From the NCBI RefSeq assembly GCF_902459465.1, contig NC_047066.1:17921047-17985046 (forward strand): DNA of 64,000 bases, read 5' to 3'. Under the pieces are notes generated by a model, which was given only the letters and a program-made list of their open reading frames with translations, did no database searches and was not told the origin of the DNA. The DNA comes from Asterias rubens (Eukaryota; Echinodermata; Asteroidea; Forcipulatida; Asteriidae). Every line of letters starts with the position of its first letter. Positions within the stretch are counted from its first letter, which is position 1. Shown piece by piece: positions 63,897-64,000 of this stretch. Position numbers and translations under genes: made by a program.

Positions 63897-64000
63897 TTTG
63901 GTTTGCGGTAACACCATGTGTGTATCTACTTGCCAGGCAGAGTTTGTTCTTAGGGAACTGTCTTTCTTCTACTAACCGCGGAGTAGATTTATCGGTTGTT
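63897..64000. repeat. Repeat related to the 49785-50076 palindrome
   Basis: TTGGTTTGCGGTAACACCAT followed by GTGTGTATCTACTTGCC, CAGAGTTTGTTCTTAGGGAA: the same opening (GGTTTGCGGCAACACCATGT) and a similarly placed hairpin as the palindrome upstream of PPP4C, but the loop differs. It is cut by the window edge. Confidence 0.55.

Noticed and set aside
1..64000. CRISPR array, operon or prokaryotic features
   Set aside because: All genes are intron-split and repeats are MITE, SINE or minisatellite types; no spacer-like array exists.

Overview
This is a eukaryotic, metazoan window: AT-rich, intron-rich and crowded with short interspersed repeats. Everything coding is split by GT-AG introns. The mix of a PP4 catalytic subunit, a carboxypeptidase D, two group III secreted phospholipases A2 and dense palindromic MITE and tRNA-derived SINE families suggests a marine invertebrate deuterostome. 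I favour an echinoderm, perhaps a sea star; that is an inference from gene types and the general look of the repeats, not a database match.

Left part (1-13.4 kb): a tandem segmental duplication on the minus strand carries paired candidate exons (X and Y, 2.6-6.0 kb). A nearly perfect 707-bp tandem duplication (7.16-8.58 kb) cuts an exon of an unrecognised plus-strand gene. The last three exons of that gene (8540-8907) are intact.

Middle (13.8-31 kb): two group III secreted phospholipase A2 genes lie head to head. The minus-strand gene (exons 22907-22048 and 14061-13791) has an 8-kb intron filled with MITEs, a piggyBac-like element, a SINE and a minisatellite containing ATGGCGGCC. The plus-strand gene has exons 29491-29891 and 30767-30971. 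Both are interrupted once, at the same place and phase, and both carry a dibasic processing site just before the catalytic domain, so they are most simply an inverted duplicate pair.

Right part: 31-40 kb shows no gene. PPP4C is complete on the minus strand in nine coding exons (49678-40005, 307 aa). Several MITEs sit very close to its splice sites. After a LINE remnant, a hAT-like element and more repeats comes the 3' end of carboxypeptidase D on the minus strand (63824-58498, running off the right edge). It encodes the third, catalytically dead carboxypeptidase domain, a transthyretin-like domain, a membrane span and a cytoplasmic tail. A 97-bp copy of one of its exons lies in its last intron beside a MITE.

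The genes do not form an operon or pathway. PP4C is a cytoplasmic/nuclear phosphatase, the PLA2s are secreted lipases, and CPD is a secretory-pathway membrane protein. Splice sites were placed by eye from consensus, reading-frame continuity and family knowledge. Repeat families were defined by comparing copies inside this window.
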